In this document: positions 16,433 through 25,180 of the stretch, in pieces
Position numbering within the stretch: position 1 is the stretch's first letter
Layout: the number at the start of each line of letters is the position of its first letter
Made by a program: the position numbers and the translations under genes
Origin: Cognatishimia sp. SS12
GTDB lineage: Bacteria; Pseudomonadota; Alphaproteobacteria; Rhodobacterales; Rhodobacteraceae
NCBI RefSeq assembly: GCF_028369055.1
Contig: NZ_JAQNCZ010000003.1
Coordinates: forward strand, 1-64,000
DNA length: 64,000 bases
Direction: 5' to 3'
The notes under the pieces: model-generated
The model's input: only the letters and a program-made list of their open reading frames with translations
Database searches by the model: none
Told to the model about the DNA's origin: nothing

Positions 16433-16918
16433 TCAGCTGCCCTCTTGCATGCGGGCTGCGCCGTCTTGAATTGCCGCCACGATGTTTTGATACCCTGTGC
16501 ACCGGCAGATATTTCCGGTCAGCTCTTGCCGAATGGCGTCTTCGTCCAAGAGTTTGTTGTTTTTTTGATAGCGTTCCACCATGTCGATCGCGGTGACGAC
16601 CATGCCTGGTGTGCAGAAGCCACATTGCAACCCATGGTGATCATTAAATGCCGATTGCATGGGGTGGAGGTCTGAAGGTTTCGCGATGCCCTCGATTGTT
16701 GTCACCGCGCCGCCCTCGGTGGAGGCCGCCAGAACCATGCAGCTTTTGACCGTCTGACCATCAATTGTGACCGTGCAGGCCCCGCAATGACCCGAATCGC
16801 AGCCCTCATGGGTGCCCGTCAGGCCCAGCTCATTTCGAAGAAAGTGAATAAGCAGCGTCGAGCCCTCGATGGATCGCGAGATGTCTTCGCCGTTCACATT
16901 GGTGTTGAGTGTAATCAT
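16433..16918 (-). CDS. [2Fe-2S] small subunit of a xanthine oxidase-family Mo hydroxylase (CoxS type)
   Basis: The 161-residue subunit holds two [2Fe-2S] clusters that carry electrons from the molybdenum site to FAD. The plant-ferredoxin-type cluster motif is CDSGHCGAC, and the second cluster has CGFC plus CRC (QCGFCTPGM, NICRCTGYQN). The ATG at 16918 is chosen because GGAGG lies seven bases upstream. It is one base from the FAD subunit gene and 27 bases after the dioxygenase gene. All eight expected cysteines are present. Confidence 0.93.
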   Translation of the reverse strand: MITLNTNVNGEDISRSIEGSTLLIHFLRNELGLTGTHEGCDSGHCGACTVTIDGQTVKSCMVLAASTEGGAVTTIEGIAKPSDLHPMQSAFNDHHGLQCGFCTPGMVVTAIDMVERYQKNNKLLDEDAIRQELTGNICRCTGYQNIVAAIQDGAARMQEGS

Positions 16919-16945
16919 GGTGTCCTCCCTAAATTGCACGTCACA

Positions 16946-17836
16946 TCATTTTATCGGTGGAATGGGCAATTCGCTTTCACCGGGTTCAACAACAAGCTGA
17001 TGGCTTAGGCTGAACCATGGCCCCGTCACGGCACTGTCCGGATGGCCATCTTCGTGACGCACATATCGGCCGATCAGCGCGGCGGTGACGCCAAACTGAA
17101 CATCTGAGTCCAAATGTGGGTCATCGTCAGAATAGATCTGCGATATCAGTGTCTTGTAGTTTTCTTTATGGGCCAACACGTGCAGATGTGCTGGCCGGAA
17201 GGGGTGGCGGTCTTGTGCCTCCAAAAGGCGGCCAACAACCGTATGGGTTGGGATCGGATAGCCCGATTGCTTAACGGAGGTGAACCAAATGCGCCCATCC
17301 GCACCCGTGCGAAATTTGCCTCGTAAATTGTGGTCGGCCTGGCTCTCTTCCTGGTTTTCATAAAACCCCTCAGCCGAACAGTGCCACACGTCCACTTCCA
17401 GATCAGCGATCGGCTGGCCATGAACGTCCACAAAAGTCAGATCAACAACCATCGGTGTACCGGGCGTCTCAGACCGAACGATACTGCCGCCCAATTCGGT
17501 GTCCGGCGAATGCATACGCCAAAACGGTCCAAGCAGATTTTGCGTCGTTTCGGTTGCGCCATTATCGCCGTTGTTCAACAGGCAAACGAGAGTCGAGACC
17601 CCCAAGGAGCCAGCCATCAACACCGGCTCGTTATGTTTGTCATCAGAGGCTTGCCCCAAGTCATTCAACAGTTTGGTCGCCATGCGAAATTCCGGTTCTG
17701 TCAATCGCACTTCCCGAACAAAGCCGTGCAAATGTTTGATCAGAGCAACCATGATCTCCTTCAATCGCGGATCCTTGGTCTGCTCCATCACATTCAACAC
17801 GGCGGGTGTGACGTCTGCTTCAGTTCGGATTAGCAT
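16946..17836 (-). CDS. Intradiol ring-cleavage dioxygenase (catechol/hydroxyquinol 1,2-dioxygenase type)
   Basis: The 296-residue non-haem Fe(III) enzyme opens catechol-type rings between the two hydroxyls. The four iron ligands are visible: Tyr159 (GFYENQ), Tyr193 (SGYPIP), His217 and His219 (AHLHV). The N-terminal helical dimerisation domain covers about residues 1-100, as in catechol and hydroxyquinol 1,2-dioxygenases. It lies between the XRE-cupin regulator and the Mo-hydroxylase small subunits. The hydroxylase could make its polyhydroxylated substrate. No muconate cycloisomerase or maleylacetate reductase is nearby, so the product route is unusual. Confidence 0.92.
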   Translation of the reverse strand: MLIRTEADVTPAVLNVMEQTKDPRLKEIMVALIKHLHGFVREVRLTEPEFRMATKLLNDLGQASDDKHNEPVLMAGSLGVSTLVCLLNNGDNGATETTQNLLGPFWRMHSPDTELGGSIVRSETPGTPMVVDLTFVDVHGQPIADLEVDVWHCSAEGFYENQEESQADHNLRGKFRTGADGRIWFTSVKQSGYPIPTHTVVGRLLEAQDRHPFRPAHLHVLAHKENYKTLISQIYSDDDPHLDSDVQFGVTAALIGRYVRHEDGHPDSAVTGPWFSLSHQLVVEPGESELPIPPIK

Positions 17837-17856
17837 CGGCCTAACTCTCCTAGCGG

Positions 17857-18447
17857 CTAATTTTTCAAGGATTTGAGCGTCTCGTCATGTCGCAGATTAA
17901 TGAACCCGGGGGGGGTTCTTGCGCTAATGACTCGAACGTTTTGGTCGGTGTGGTTGTATAATTTATGAAGTTGCTGGCTCTCGATATGGATCGAATCGCC
18001 GACAGACATCATGAATTCTTTTTTGCCATGAGTGACGGTCAACTCACCTTCCAGGATGAAGAATACTTCCTCACCCGGATGTGCATGATCACCCGCAGTG
18101 GTGCCAGGGGATAGCTCGAGTATGACAACTTCGAGTTTGCGGTTTTGATCAGATAACACATTGATTGTCTTGGAAAATACCTGCTCGTCCTTTTCGGATT
18201 CAAAGTGCAGAACCTTCTGGCGTTTCTTTGGAAGAAACACACATTGCGCCTCGGTATCTTCAAACAGGATCGCAGGCGAAACGCCCAGCGCATCACACAT
18301 CGCGCGCACGGTCTGCAGCGAGGGAGAGGCCTTGGACGTTTCCACCTGAGAAATATAGGCGCGTGACAGACCGGTGGTGTCCGCCAAATCTCCGATGGTC
18401 AATCCGGCCTCTTTTCTAAGCCGTCTGAAGGTTGAACCAATTTCCAC
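17857..18447 (-). CDS. XRE-family regulator with C-terminal cupin domain
   Basis: The 196-residue regulator has an N-terminal helix-turn-helix (about residues 5-60, with LADTTGLSRAYISQVE). A cupin sensor domain follows (about 105-180), with HAHPGEEVFFILEGEL as motif 1 and histidines kept. Such proteins often bind the substrate or an intermediate in the cupin barrel. It is the first gene of the leftward dioxygenase-coxSM operon and is divergent from the TRAP/coxL operon, so it likely controls both. An upstream AT-rich region has repeated TTGACCA elements. Confidence 0.9.
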   Translation of the reverse strand: MEIGSTFRRLRKEAGLTIGDLADTTGLSRAYISQVETSKASPSLQTVRAMCDALGVSPAILFEDTEAQCVFLPKKRQKVLHFESEKDEQVFSKTINVLSDQNRKLEVVILELSPGTTAGDHAHPGEEVFFILEGELTVTHGKKEFMMSVGDSIHIESQQLHKLYNHTDQNVRVISARTPPGFINLRHDETLKSLKN

Positions 18448-18562
18448 TTTTAAACTCCTGCCTGATCTGAGGGACGCGCATGCATACCATATCTTTTGAG
18501 GTCCATCAGTCGTAGCTCAGCATTACCAATATTTGACCACACTTTAAATTAGCCAAAAAAAA

Positions 18563-18591
18563 TTGACAACAGCAAATTATTGACCATTAAT
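18563..18591 (+). promoter_or_regulatory. Promoter candidate for the TRAP/Mo-hydroxylase operon
   Basis: TTGACA at 18563-18568 and ATTAAT at 18586-18591 are spaced by 17 bases, about 35 bases before the DctP start. The region has two TTGACCA copies (18532-18538 and 18580-18586 area) and paired TTAGC/GCTAA elements, which could be binding sites for the divergent XRE-cupin regulator. Confidence 0.5.
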
Positions 18592-18626
18592 GTTGCTAAT
18601 TGAAAACATGGATCAGGGAGGAAACC

Positions 18627-19628
18627 ATGAAAGTACTTGGCTCAAAAGGCTTGGTCGCGCTTGGATTTGTGGCATCGATGGCTGTCGCGTCAGTGAGTTA
18701 CGCGGCGGATTTCACGATGAAATTCGGCACAGCGACCTTCAATGACGACCAACATAAATTTATTGAGATGTTCAAAGAGGAGCTTGGGCATCGCACGGAT
18801 CGAATCGAAGTCGAGATTTACCCGCAAAGTCAGCTCGGCCCGATCCCCAGACAAATCGAAGGCCTGCAATTCGGAACGCAAGAAGCCTTCATTTCTCCGG
18901 TAGATTTCTATGCTGGCGTTGATAAACGATTTGGCGTGTTCAGCGCGCCTGGCATGTTCCGTAACAAGGCGCATGCGGCACAAGTCATGTCAGATTCAGA
19001 AGTTCAGGCCGCCGTGGACGAAATGGCCAAGGCAAAGGGCATGTTGCTTTTGGGGCAATTCGCCTATGGCAATCACGACTACGTTGCCAAAGATCCGATC
19101 ACTTCGATTGAGTCCTTTGAAGGCAAGAAAATTCGCGTGAATGCCACCGAAATGGAACGTGAAGCGATGAATCGCTTGGGCGCGACCGGCGTTCCGATGC
19201 CGCTTGGCGAAGTCATGCCAGCCCTGCAGCAAGGGGTCATTGACGGGACACGCTCTGTGATCACGATCTTCATCGCCTTTAAGTACTGGGACTATGCGAA
19301 AACGGTAACAGTCATCAATGATACGATGTTGGTCTCCGTTGCGCTCGTTTCGCAGTCTTGGTTCGACGGGCTGCCTGAAGACCTGCAGAAGGACGTCCTG
19401 GACGCAGGACAAGCCGCACAGGCGCGCTGGCAGGCTGAAAGTTTCGAATTCCACGCCGGTCTACGCGACGTCTGGATCGAAAATGGCGGTAACTTTGTTG
19501 AACTGCCTGCAGCGGATCAAACAGAAGTCATCTCTCGCCTGTCGACAGTTGGTGCCGATGCGACCAACGGCGACAGCGTGACAGGACCATTCTTTGAGCT
19601 CCTCCAGCGGGTTGGGGCAAAATACTGA
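18627..19628 (+). CDS. dctP: TRAP transporter substrate-binding protein, DctP family
   Basis: The 333-residue periplasmic binding protein delivers a carboxylate-like compound to a DctQM permease. The ATG at 18627 has GGGAGG seven bases upstream. A signal peptide ends at SVSYA (about residue 26), followed by ADFTMKFGTATF. The DctP region GVPMPLGEVMPALQQGVIDG, around residue 190, carries the usual substrate-contact pattern near a conserved arginine (KKIRVNATE). It heads the rightward operon. The permease genes come only after coxL, which is unusual. Confidence 0.93.
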   Translation: MKVLGSKGLVALGFVASMAVASVSYAADFTMKFGTATFNDDQHKFIEMFKEELGHRTDRIEVEIYPQSQLGPIPRQIEGLQFGTQEAFISPVDFYAGVDKRFGVFSAPGMFRNKAHAAQVMSDSEVQAAVDEMAKAKGMLLLGQFAYGNHDYVAKDPITSIESFEGKKIRVNATEMEREAMNRLGATGVPMPLGEVMPALQQGVIDGTRSVITIFIAFKYWDYAKTVTVINDTMLVSVALVSQSWFDGLPEDLQKDVLDAGQAAQARWQAESFEFHAGLRDVWIENGGNFVELPAADQTEVISRLSTVGADATNGDSVTGPFFELLQRVGAKY

Positions 19629-19643
19629 TCGCTAATCAGTGTA

Positions 19644-19671
19644 ACCTGCAGGCGCATGTGCGCCTGCAGGT
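19644..19671 (+). other. Strong intercistronic hairpin between dctP and coxL
   Basis: ACCTGCAGGCGCA and TGCGCCTGCAGGT form a nearly perfect 12-13 bp stem with a tiny loop, right after the dctP stop. No T run follows, so transcription probably continues. Such hairpins commonly stabilise the upstream message and would let the binding protein be made in excess. Confidence 0.7.
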
Positions 19672-19710
19672 CTCAAAGCAATTCTGAAGATCCAAAGTAC
19701 AGGTGTTCCC

Positions 19711-22035
19711 ATGGCCTACGGAAAGAGCCAGCTGCACAAGCGGCGTGAAGACAAACGTCTTGTGACCGGGCGCGGCAATTATGTCGACGACATATCCCTG
19801 CCCCGAATGGCACACGCCGCAATGGTGTATTCCGATGTGGCACATGGCCATCTGCTGTCCATAGATGTGGCCAAGGCCGCACAATGTGACGGTGTGATTG
19901 CGATCTTGACGGGATCGGACTGCGCGCAAGATGGCATCAAAGGCATTCGGCCCCGCTATCTGCCGCAAATGTTTGGCTTTGGCGAGGCCCTCCCGATCGA
20001 GCGCCCGGCGCTTGTGACAGACAAGGTGCGCCACGTGGGTGACCGCGTGGCGATGGTGATCGCCGAAACCCGCGCGCAGGCAGAGGCCGCCGCCGCAGAG
20101 GTCATCGTTCATGTCGATCCCCTGCCCGCGGCCATATCTTTGCAAGCCGCAATCGACGGTGTCGGGGCCCCGGTCCACGAGGCGCGTCCAAACAACATGG
20201 CTTATGATCTGACCATGGGCGATGTCGACGCCTGCGAGAAGGCTTTTGCGCAGGCCCATTCGACCCATTCGATCACCTATGAACATCCGCGTATGACAGC
20301 GAACTCCATGGAAACCCGCGGCGGCGTTGGCGTCTATGACGATGTGGAAGACCTATACACACTTCATACCACGACGCAGAACCCGCATGTGGTGCGCACC
20401 GAACTTGCAAACATGGCCCTCGGCATCAAGGAAAGCCAATTGCGCGTCTTGACCGATGATGTCGGCGGCGGCTTTGGCATGAAGACCTCGACGTTTCCAG
20501 AAGACTCCCTGGTGCTCTGGGCCGCCAAACGGGTTGGTCGCCCGGTCAAGTGGATTTGCAATCGTCGGGATTCATTACGCACCGACGAACATGGCCGTGG
20601 CAGCCAAGGCAAGGTTGAAATCGCCTTGGACGAGGATGCCAAAATCCTGGCCATGCGCTCCTATTTTCAACAGGATGTCGGCGCCTATATGGTCGGCGCT
20701 GGTCCTATGCCGTTGATTCATACTGCCCGCCTGGTTCCAGGTGTCTACAATGTTCCCATCGTCGATGTTCGCGGCGCAGCCTATTATACAAATTTGCCAA
20801 CAACGGTGCCGTTCCGCGGTGCCGGGCGCCCCGAGGGTATCTTTGGGATTGAACAGGCCCTTGATAAAGCCGCGCGCGATCTTGGCATATCACCGGTCGA
20901 CATCCGTCGGCGCAACTTCATCCAGCCAGACCAGATGCCACATCAGACCAAGGTCAACTTTACCTATGACACAGGTGAATTTGAGGCCCTGATGGACAGC
21001 TGCATCGAAAAATCCGATTGGGCGGGGTTTGAAGCCCGCAAAGCGGCGGATGCGGAACAGGGTCTTTTGCGTGGCAGAGGGATTGGGCTTTATATACACG
21101 ACACCGGGTCGATGAATGATCAGGCCGAAGTCTCGTTTAACCCCAGTGGCACGGTCACGGTTGTGTCGGGGACAACGGACACAGGCCAAGGGCACAAGAC
21201 GACATTTGCCAATCAGGTCGCTGGTCGACTTGGAATTGATCCTGCCAACATCAGGGTCATTCAGGGCGATACAGAAAAAGTCAGCTTTGGCCGAGGAAGC
21301 TTTGCTTCTCGCTCCACGACCATGGTCGGCAGCGCAATCGAGCTGGCGTGCGATCAAATTATCGAAAAGGGAAAGTTCTTTGCCGCGATGGAATTTGAGG
21401 TCGACGTTGAAACAGTGACCTTTGATACCGAGACCGGCGTATTTTCTGACCGCAACAGCAATAAATCGATGACCATCAGCGAAGTCGCCAATCTCTCTTA
21501 CCGTCCATATGTGCCCATCACGGATCGGATCGGTCTATCGGCAGTTGGCGCATTTAAGCAGATTTCACCGAGTTTCCCAAATGGCTGCCATGTCGCCGAA
21601 GTCGTGATTGACCCGGAAACAGGGGAGACAAAAATCGACAGATATACGGTTGTGGATGATCTGGGGAACATGCTGAACCCGATGATATGTGAAGGCCAAA
21701 TTCATGGGGCGATTGCAAATGGGTTTGGAGAAAGCTTCATCGAGCAAATTGTGTCGGACGCTGAAACCGGCGACATGATTTCGCGCAATTTTGGCACCTA
21801 TGCCATGCCGCGCGCGACGGATCTGCCTAACATTGACGCTGATTTCCGCCCGGTTCCCTGCACAACAAACCCTGGCGGCTTCAAAGGCGCGGGCGAAGGC
21901 GGAACTGTAGGCTCGATATCCACATTAAAACATGCTGTGCTGGACGCGATGTCCCCCTACGGCGTGTCCGACATTGCCAAGCCAATGACACCCGAACGCA
22001 TTTGGGCGACCCTTCAAAACTCGAAAGGGCATTGA
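19711..22035 (+). CDS. Molybdopterin-binding large subunit of a xanthine oxidase-family hydroxylase (CoxL type)
   Basis: The 774-residue catalytic subunit binds the Mo-pterin-cytosine dinucleotide cofactor and hydroxylates its substrate with water-derived oxygen. Recognisable blocks are GRGNYVDD near the N-terminus, GGGFGMKTSTFPED, YTNLPTTVPFRGAGRPEG and the C-terminal GAGEGG with the catalytic glutamate (about residue 728). The AYxCSxR-type loop of true CO dehydrogenase is absent (PFRGAGRPE instead), so this is not a CO dehydrogenase. The matching small and medium subunits are on the divergent operon. A weak AGGTG precedes the ATG. Confidence 0.93.
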   Translation: MAYGKSQLHKRREDKRLVTGRGNYVDDISLPRMAHAAMVYSDVAHGHLLSIDVAKAAQCDGVIAILTGSDCAQDGIKGIRPRYLPQMFGFGEALPIERPALVTDKVRHVGDRVAMVIAETRAQAEAAAAEVIVHVDPLPAAISLQAAIDGVGAPVHEARPNNMAYDLTMGDVDACEKAFAQAHSTHSITYEHPRMTANSMETRGGVGVYDDVEDLYTLHTTTQNPHVVRTELANMALGIKESQLRVLTDDVGGGFGMKTSTFPEDSLVLWAAKRVGRPVKWICNRRDSLRTDEHGRGSQGKVEIALDEDAKILAMRSYFQQDVGAYMVGAGPMPLIHTARLVPGVYNVPIVDVRGAAYYTNLPTTVPFRGAGRPEGIFGIEQALDKAARDLGISPVDIRRRNFIQPDQMPHQTKVNFTYDTGEFEALMDSCIEKSDWAGFEARKAADAEQGLLRGRGIGLYIHDTGSMNDQAEVSFNPSGTVTVVSGTTDTGQGHKTTFANQVAGRLGIDPANIRVIQGDTEKVSFGRGSFASRSTTMVGSAIELACDQIIEKGKFFAAMEFEVDVETVTFDTETGVFSDRNSNKSMTISEVANLSYRPYVPITDRIGLSAVGAFKQISPSFPNGCHVAEVVIDPETGETKIDRYTVVDDLGNMLNPMICEGQIHGAIANGFGESFIEQIVSDAETGDMISRNFGTYAMPRATDLPNIDADFRPVPCTTNPGGFKGAGEGGTVGSISTLKHAVLDAMSPYGVSDIAKPMTPERIWATLQNSKGH

Positions 22036-22493
22036 TGTTTGAACTTCTCGCGATCCGAATTCCCAAATACCTGGCCGCACTCTGTTTGTTGGCGGGGATT
22101 GGGATCAACTTCGCCAATGTCATCGGCCGCTACGTCTTTAGCTCCCCCATTTTCTGGGCCGAAGAGGCCATGATCTTTCTGGTGCTCTGGTCGGTGTTCC
22201 CGGCCTTCATTGCTGTGACAGCATCCCGGGCCCACCTTAAGATGGACCTTTTGCTTGATTTTCTACCCGAAACCCGTCGCAACCTCGTTGAGCGTCTGGG
22301 CCTGATCGTTGGAACGGTCGCCATGGGCTATGTGACACTTCAAAGTTGGGCGTCGATCCAGAAGCTCTGGAAATTCGAGATGAAATCCATATCGCTCGAA
22401 ATTCCGATGGTTATTCCGCATGGCGCAGTGGTCTTGGGCTTTGGCCTCTCCACTGTGGTTGCCTTCCTCTTAATCTGGAGACCATTTAAGTGA
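22035..22493 (+). CDS. dctQ: TRAP transporter small permease, DctQ family
   Basis: The 152-residue inner-membrane protein has four predicted spans and the conserved EEAMIFLVLWSVF region around residues 45-60. It supports the large DctM permease. The ATG at 22035 overlaps the coxL stop by one base (TGATG), so translation of the transporter is coupled to that of the hydroxylase subunit. Confidence 0.9.
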   Translation: MFELLAIRIPKYLAALCLLAGIGINFANVIGRYVFSSPIFWAEEAMIFLVLWSVFPAFIAVTASRAHLKMDLLLDFLPETRRNLVERLGLIVGTVAMGYVTLQSWASIQKLWKFEMKSISLEIPMVIPHGAVVLGFGLSTVVAFLLIWRPFK

Positions 22494-23764
22494 TCTGGAC
22501 GCTCTTCGTTTTTCCCCTCTTTCTTTTGCTCTGCGGTTTTCCGGTGTTCTTGGTGCTGCTCAGCGCTGCGTCGGTGAGCGTTTTGGTGCATTTCAATGTG
22601 TCGCCCACCGTTTTGCACCAGGTGATCTTCGGCACGCTCGACAGTTTTGCGCTATTGGCGGTGCCGTTCTTTATCTTTGTCGGCGAGATCATGGGCTCGG
22701 GCGGCGTGTCCCGCAGACTCGTTGGCTGGTGCGATGCCCTGTTTGCCAACATTCGCGGCGGCTTGCCAATCACCTCAGTGGCCGCATGTACCGTTTTTGG
22801 CGCGATTTCCGGATCAAGCCCTGCGACCGTGGCCGCCATTGGCCGGATCACATACCAGCCGATGCGCGACGCAGGCTACACACCGCAATTTGCGACAGGT
22901 GTTCTGACATCATCCGGCGTTATCGCCAATATTATTCCCCCGTCTGTGGCCATGATCCTCTACGGGGCGTCTGCGCAGGAATCAGTTGTAAAGCTGTTCA
23001 CAGCGGGCATTCTGCCAGGCCTTTTGTTTGCAGCATCGTTTATAGGCTACATCTACTGGCGCGCAGTCAAAGAAAACATGGCGAGCGCCCACGCCTTTAG
23101 CTGGCGGCGGCTTTGGACGGAAACACGCAAAGGCGTCTTTGCGCTGGGGATGCCAGCGATCATTTTGGGTGGGATTTACACAGGGGTGTTTTCCCCGACC
23201 GAGGCCGCAGGCGTGGCCTGTGTCTACGCCATCATTGTCACCATGTTCATCTATCGAGAGGTCGATCTGAAAGGGCTGTTTACGATTGCCGGTGATAGCG
23301 CCTTTCGGACCGCGCAAATCATGGTGATTGTGGCCTGCTCTGGCGTGTTTTCCTGGCTACTCACAACCTCCGGGACCGCGCCTGCCCTGGTCAGTTGGTT
23401 CGAAGACCTCAACATGTCTCCGTTGGTGGCGCTTTTGGCCATCAACGTGTTTCTATTGTTGGTGGGTGCGGTGCTGGATACGGCATCGTCGATCTTGCTG
23501 CTCACACCGCTGCTGGTGCCGATCATTAAGGCACTGGGGATTGATCCGGTCCACTTCGGTATCATCATGACGGTGAATTTGTCGATTGGCATGTTCACAC
23601 CACCTTTCGGGCTGAACATCTTTGTGGCCCAGGCGATCTTTGGCGAAAATTTGCGCGTCATCTATCGCGGTATCGCGCCCTACATCGCGATCTCGATCCT
23701 TGTTCTGCTGACCATAACCTATGTGCCCGGCCTGTCCCTTTGGTTGACCCGGATTGGAGGGTAA
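22490..23764 (+). CDS. dctM: TRAP transporter large permease, DctM family
   Basis: The 424-residue polytopic permease forms the transport path of the DctPQM system. It starts with GTG at 22490 inside the dctQ end (four-base overlap). The family motifs GAISGSSPATVAAIG (around residue 104) and NIIPPSVAMILYG (around 145) in the first half, and MFTPPFGLNIFV near the end, are clear. The C-terminus ends just before a GGAGG site used by the next gene. Confidence 0.93.
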   Translation: MIWTLFVFPLFLLLCGFPVFLVLLSAASVSVLVHFNVSPTVLHQVIFGTLDSFALLAVPFFIFVGEIMGSGGVSRRLVGWCDALFANIRGGLPITSVAACTVFGAISGSSPATVAAIGRITYQPMRDAGYTPQFATGVLTSSGVIANIIPPSVAMILYGASAQESVVKLFTAGILPGLLFAASFIGYIYWRAVKENMASAHAFSWRRLWTETRKGVFALGMPAIILGGIYTGVFSPTEAAGVACVYAIIVTMFIYREVDLKGLFTIAGDSAFRTAQIMVIVACSGVFSWLLTTSGTAPALVSWFEDLNMSPLVALLAINVFLLLVGAVLDTASSILLLTPLLVPIIKALGIDPVHFGIIMTVNLSIGMFTPPFGLNIFVAQAIFGENLRVIYRGIAPYIAISILVLLTITYVPGLSLWLTRIGG

Positions 23765-23765
23765 A

Positions 23766-24359
23766 ATGAACCGCATCGATCCTCTTGAATGGGAAGACAT
23801 GAGCGCATTGCACGACTTGCTCGCGCCGGTCAAAGACCGAATGGGATTTGTCCCGACCTCGCAGCGTGTCATGGCGCGCAAGCCCAAGATCCTCACCGCG
23901 TTTATCGGACTGACCCGAGCGGTCTATGATCCGGACGCAGAGACACCTTTGCCGTTGCGCAATATGGTGGCCATGGTCGCCTCGCAGGCGGCGGGCTGCC
24001 TGTATTGTCAGGCCCATACCAGTTCCAATGCCAGCCGCGCGGGTCTCTCTGCCGAGAAAATTGCTGCCGTCTGGGAATTTGAAACCCACCCGCTGTTTGA
24101 CAACGCAGAACGCGCCGCCCTGCGGTTTGCGCTTGCGGCGGGGTCTGTGCCCAACGCCGTCACGGATGAGATCGTGGAAGATCTGAAGCAGCATTTTTCA
24201 CAAGACCAAATTGTCGAGTTGATGGCCGTGGTCGCCATGTTCGGCTTCCTCAACCGCTGGAACGACAGCATGGCCACCGGCCTTGAGGACGAACCGCTCA
24301 GTTTTGCCGAAAACAATCTGGCCGATACGCCCTGGCAACCCGGCAAACACAAAACCTGA
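23766..24359 (+). CDS. AhpD/CMD-family peroxidase-related protein
   Basis: The 197-residue protein belongs to the carboxymuconolactone decarboxylase/AhpD fold. It has the redox pair Cys78-x-x-Cys81 and the following His84 (GCLYCQAHTS), as in alkylhydroperoxidase-like members. The ATG at 23766 follows GGAGG by eight bases. It could remove peroxide made by the flavin-molybdenum enzyme, or act in the ring-cleavage pathway as its CMD relatives do. The Cys pair favours a redox role. Confidence 0.85.
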   Translation: MNRIDPLEWEDMSALHDLLAPVKDRMGFVPTSQRVMARKPKILTAFIGLTRAVYDPDAETPLPLRNMVAMVASQAAGCLYCQAHTSSNASRAGLSAEKIAAVWEFETHPLFDNAERAALRFALAAGSVPNAVTDEIVEDLKQHFSQDQIVELMAVVAMFGFLNRWNDSMATGLEDEPLSFAENNLADTPWQPGKHKT

Positions 24360-24389
24360 TCATTTACCGTACACGGAAAGGAACCGCTC

Positions 24390-25172
24390 ATGCTTTCGCA
24401 AGACCAGCGCCAGGCGGCTGCCGACGCGCTTTATACTGCCGATCTTAACCGCACCATTATCGAGCAGCCCAGCAAACAGTGGCCAGAGATGGAATTAGAA
24501 GACGCCTATGCGATTCAGGCGCTTTGGGCGACACGTCGTATCGCAGACGGGGCCAACGTCATTGGTCACAAAATTGGACTGACCAGCCGCGCGATGCAAA
24601 AGGCCTCCAAAATGACCGAACCGGATTATGGCGTTATGCTGGATGACGCCTTGTTTCGTGATGGGGCAACCATACCCGCGGACCGGTTTGTCAAACCGCG
24701 TCTGGAAGTGGAGCTTGCCTTTGTCATGGGGACGGATCTGGAAGGGCCAGGATGTGAAAGCCACGATGTGTTGCGCGCAACAGAATTCGTGACCCCGGCC
24801 ATGGAAATTATCGACTATCGAACAGAGGTCCCGCGCGCGATCACCGATACGATTGCCGATAACGCTGCGTTCGGCGCAATCGTTTTGGGCGGCCAGGTTT
24901 TTCGCCCCTTTGACCATGACCTGCGGTGGATCTCCGCCACCCTGTCGCAAAATGGCGTTATCGAGGAAACGGGCGTCTCCGCCGGCGTCATGGGGCATCC
25001 GGCGGCAGGGATCGCCTGGTTGGTGCGCAAATTGCACGGCGTCGGTGCCAAGCTCGAAAAAGGGCAGATCGTTCTGGCGGGGTCATTCACGCGCCCGATT
25101 GACATCACGTCAGGTGATGTGGCGACGGCGGACTACGGACCGCTGGGGCAGATCAGTGTGAAATTTGACTAG
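24390..25172 (+). CDS. 2-oxo-hepta-3-ene-1,7-dioate hydratase / 4-oxalocrotonate decarboxylase-family enzyme
   Basis: The 260-residue protein belongs to the FAH/MhpD-type hydratase-decarboxylase family acting after meta cleavage of aromatics. Characteristic blocks are [12 protein letters not shown] (around residues 54-65), [11 protein letters not shown] with the metal-binding glutamates, and [15 protein letters not shown]. Its partners are a class II aldolase-type gene nine bases downstream and a ring-cleaving dioxygenase in the divergent operon. Sequence alone does not separate hydratase (HpaH) from 4-oxalocrotonate decarboxylase (DmpH-like). Confidence 0.88.
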   Translation: MLSQDQRQAAADALYTADLNRTIIEQPSKQWPEMELEDAYAIQALWATRRIADGANVIGHKIGLTSRAMQKASKMTEPDYGVMLDDALFRDGATIPADRFVKPRLEVELAFVMGTDLEGPGCESHDVLRATEFVTPAMEIIDYRTEVPRAITDTIADNAAFGAIVLGGQVFRPFDHDLRWISATLSQNGVIEETGVSAGVMGHPAAGIAWLVRKLHGVGAKLEKGQIVLAGSFTRPIDITSGDVATADYGPLGQISVKFD

Positions 25173-25180
25173 GATCAGAC

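Noticed and set aside
19711-22035. CoxL-type subunit as a carbon monoxide dehydrogenase
   Set aside because: The CO dehydrogenase active-site loop with its cysteine is missing (PFRGAGRPE instead), and the neighbours are aromatic-pathway genes.
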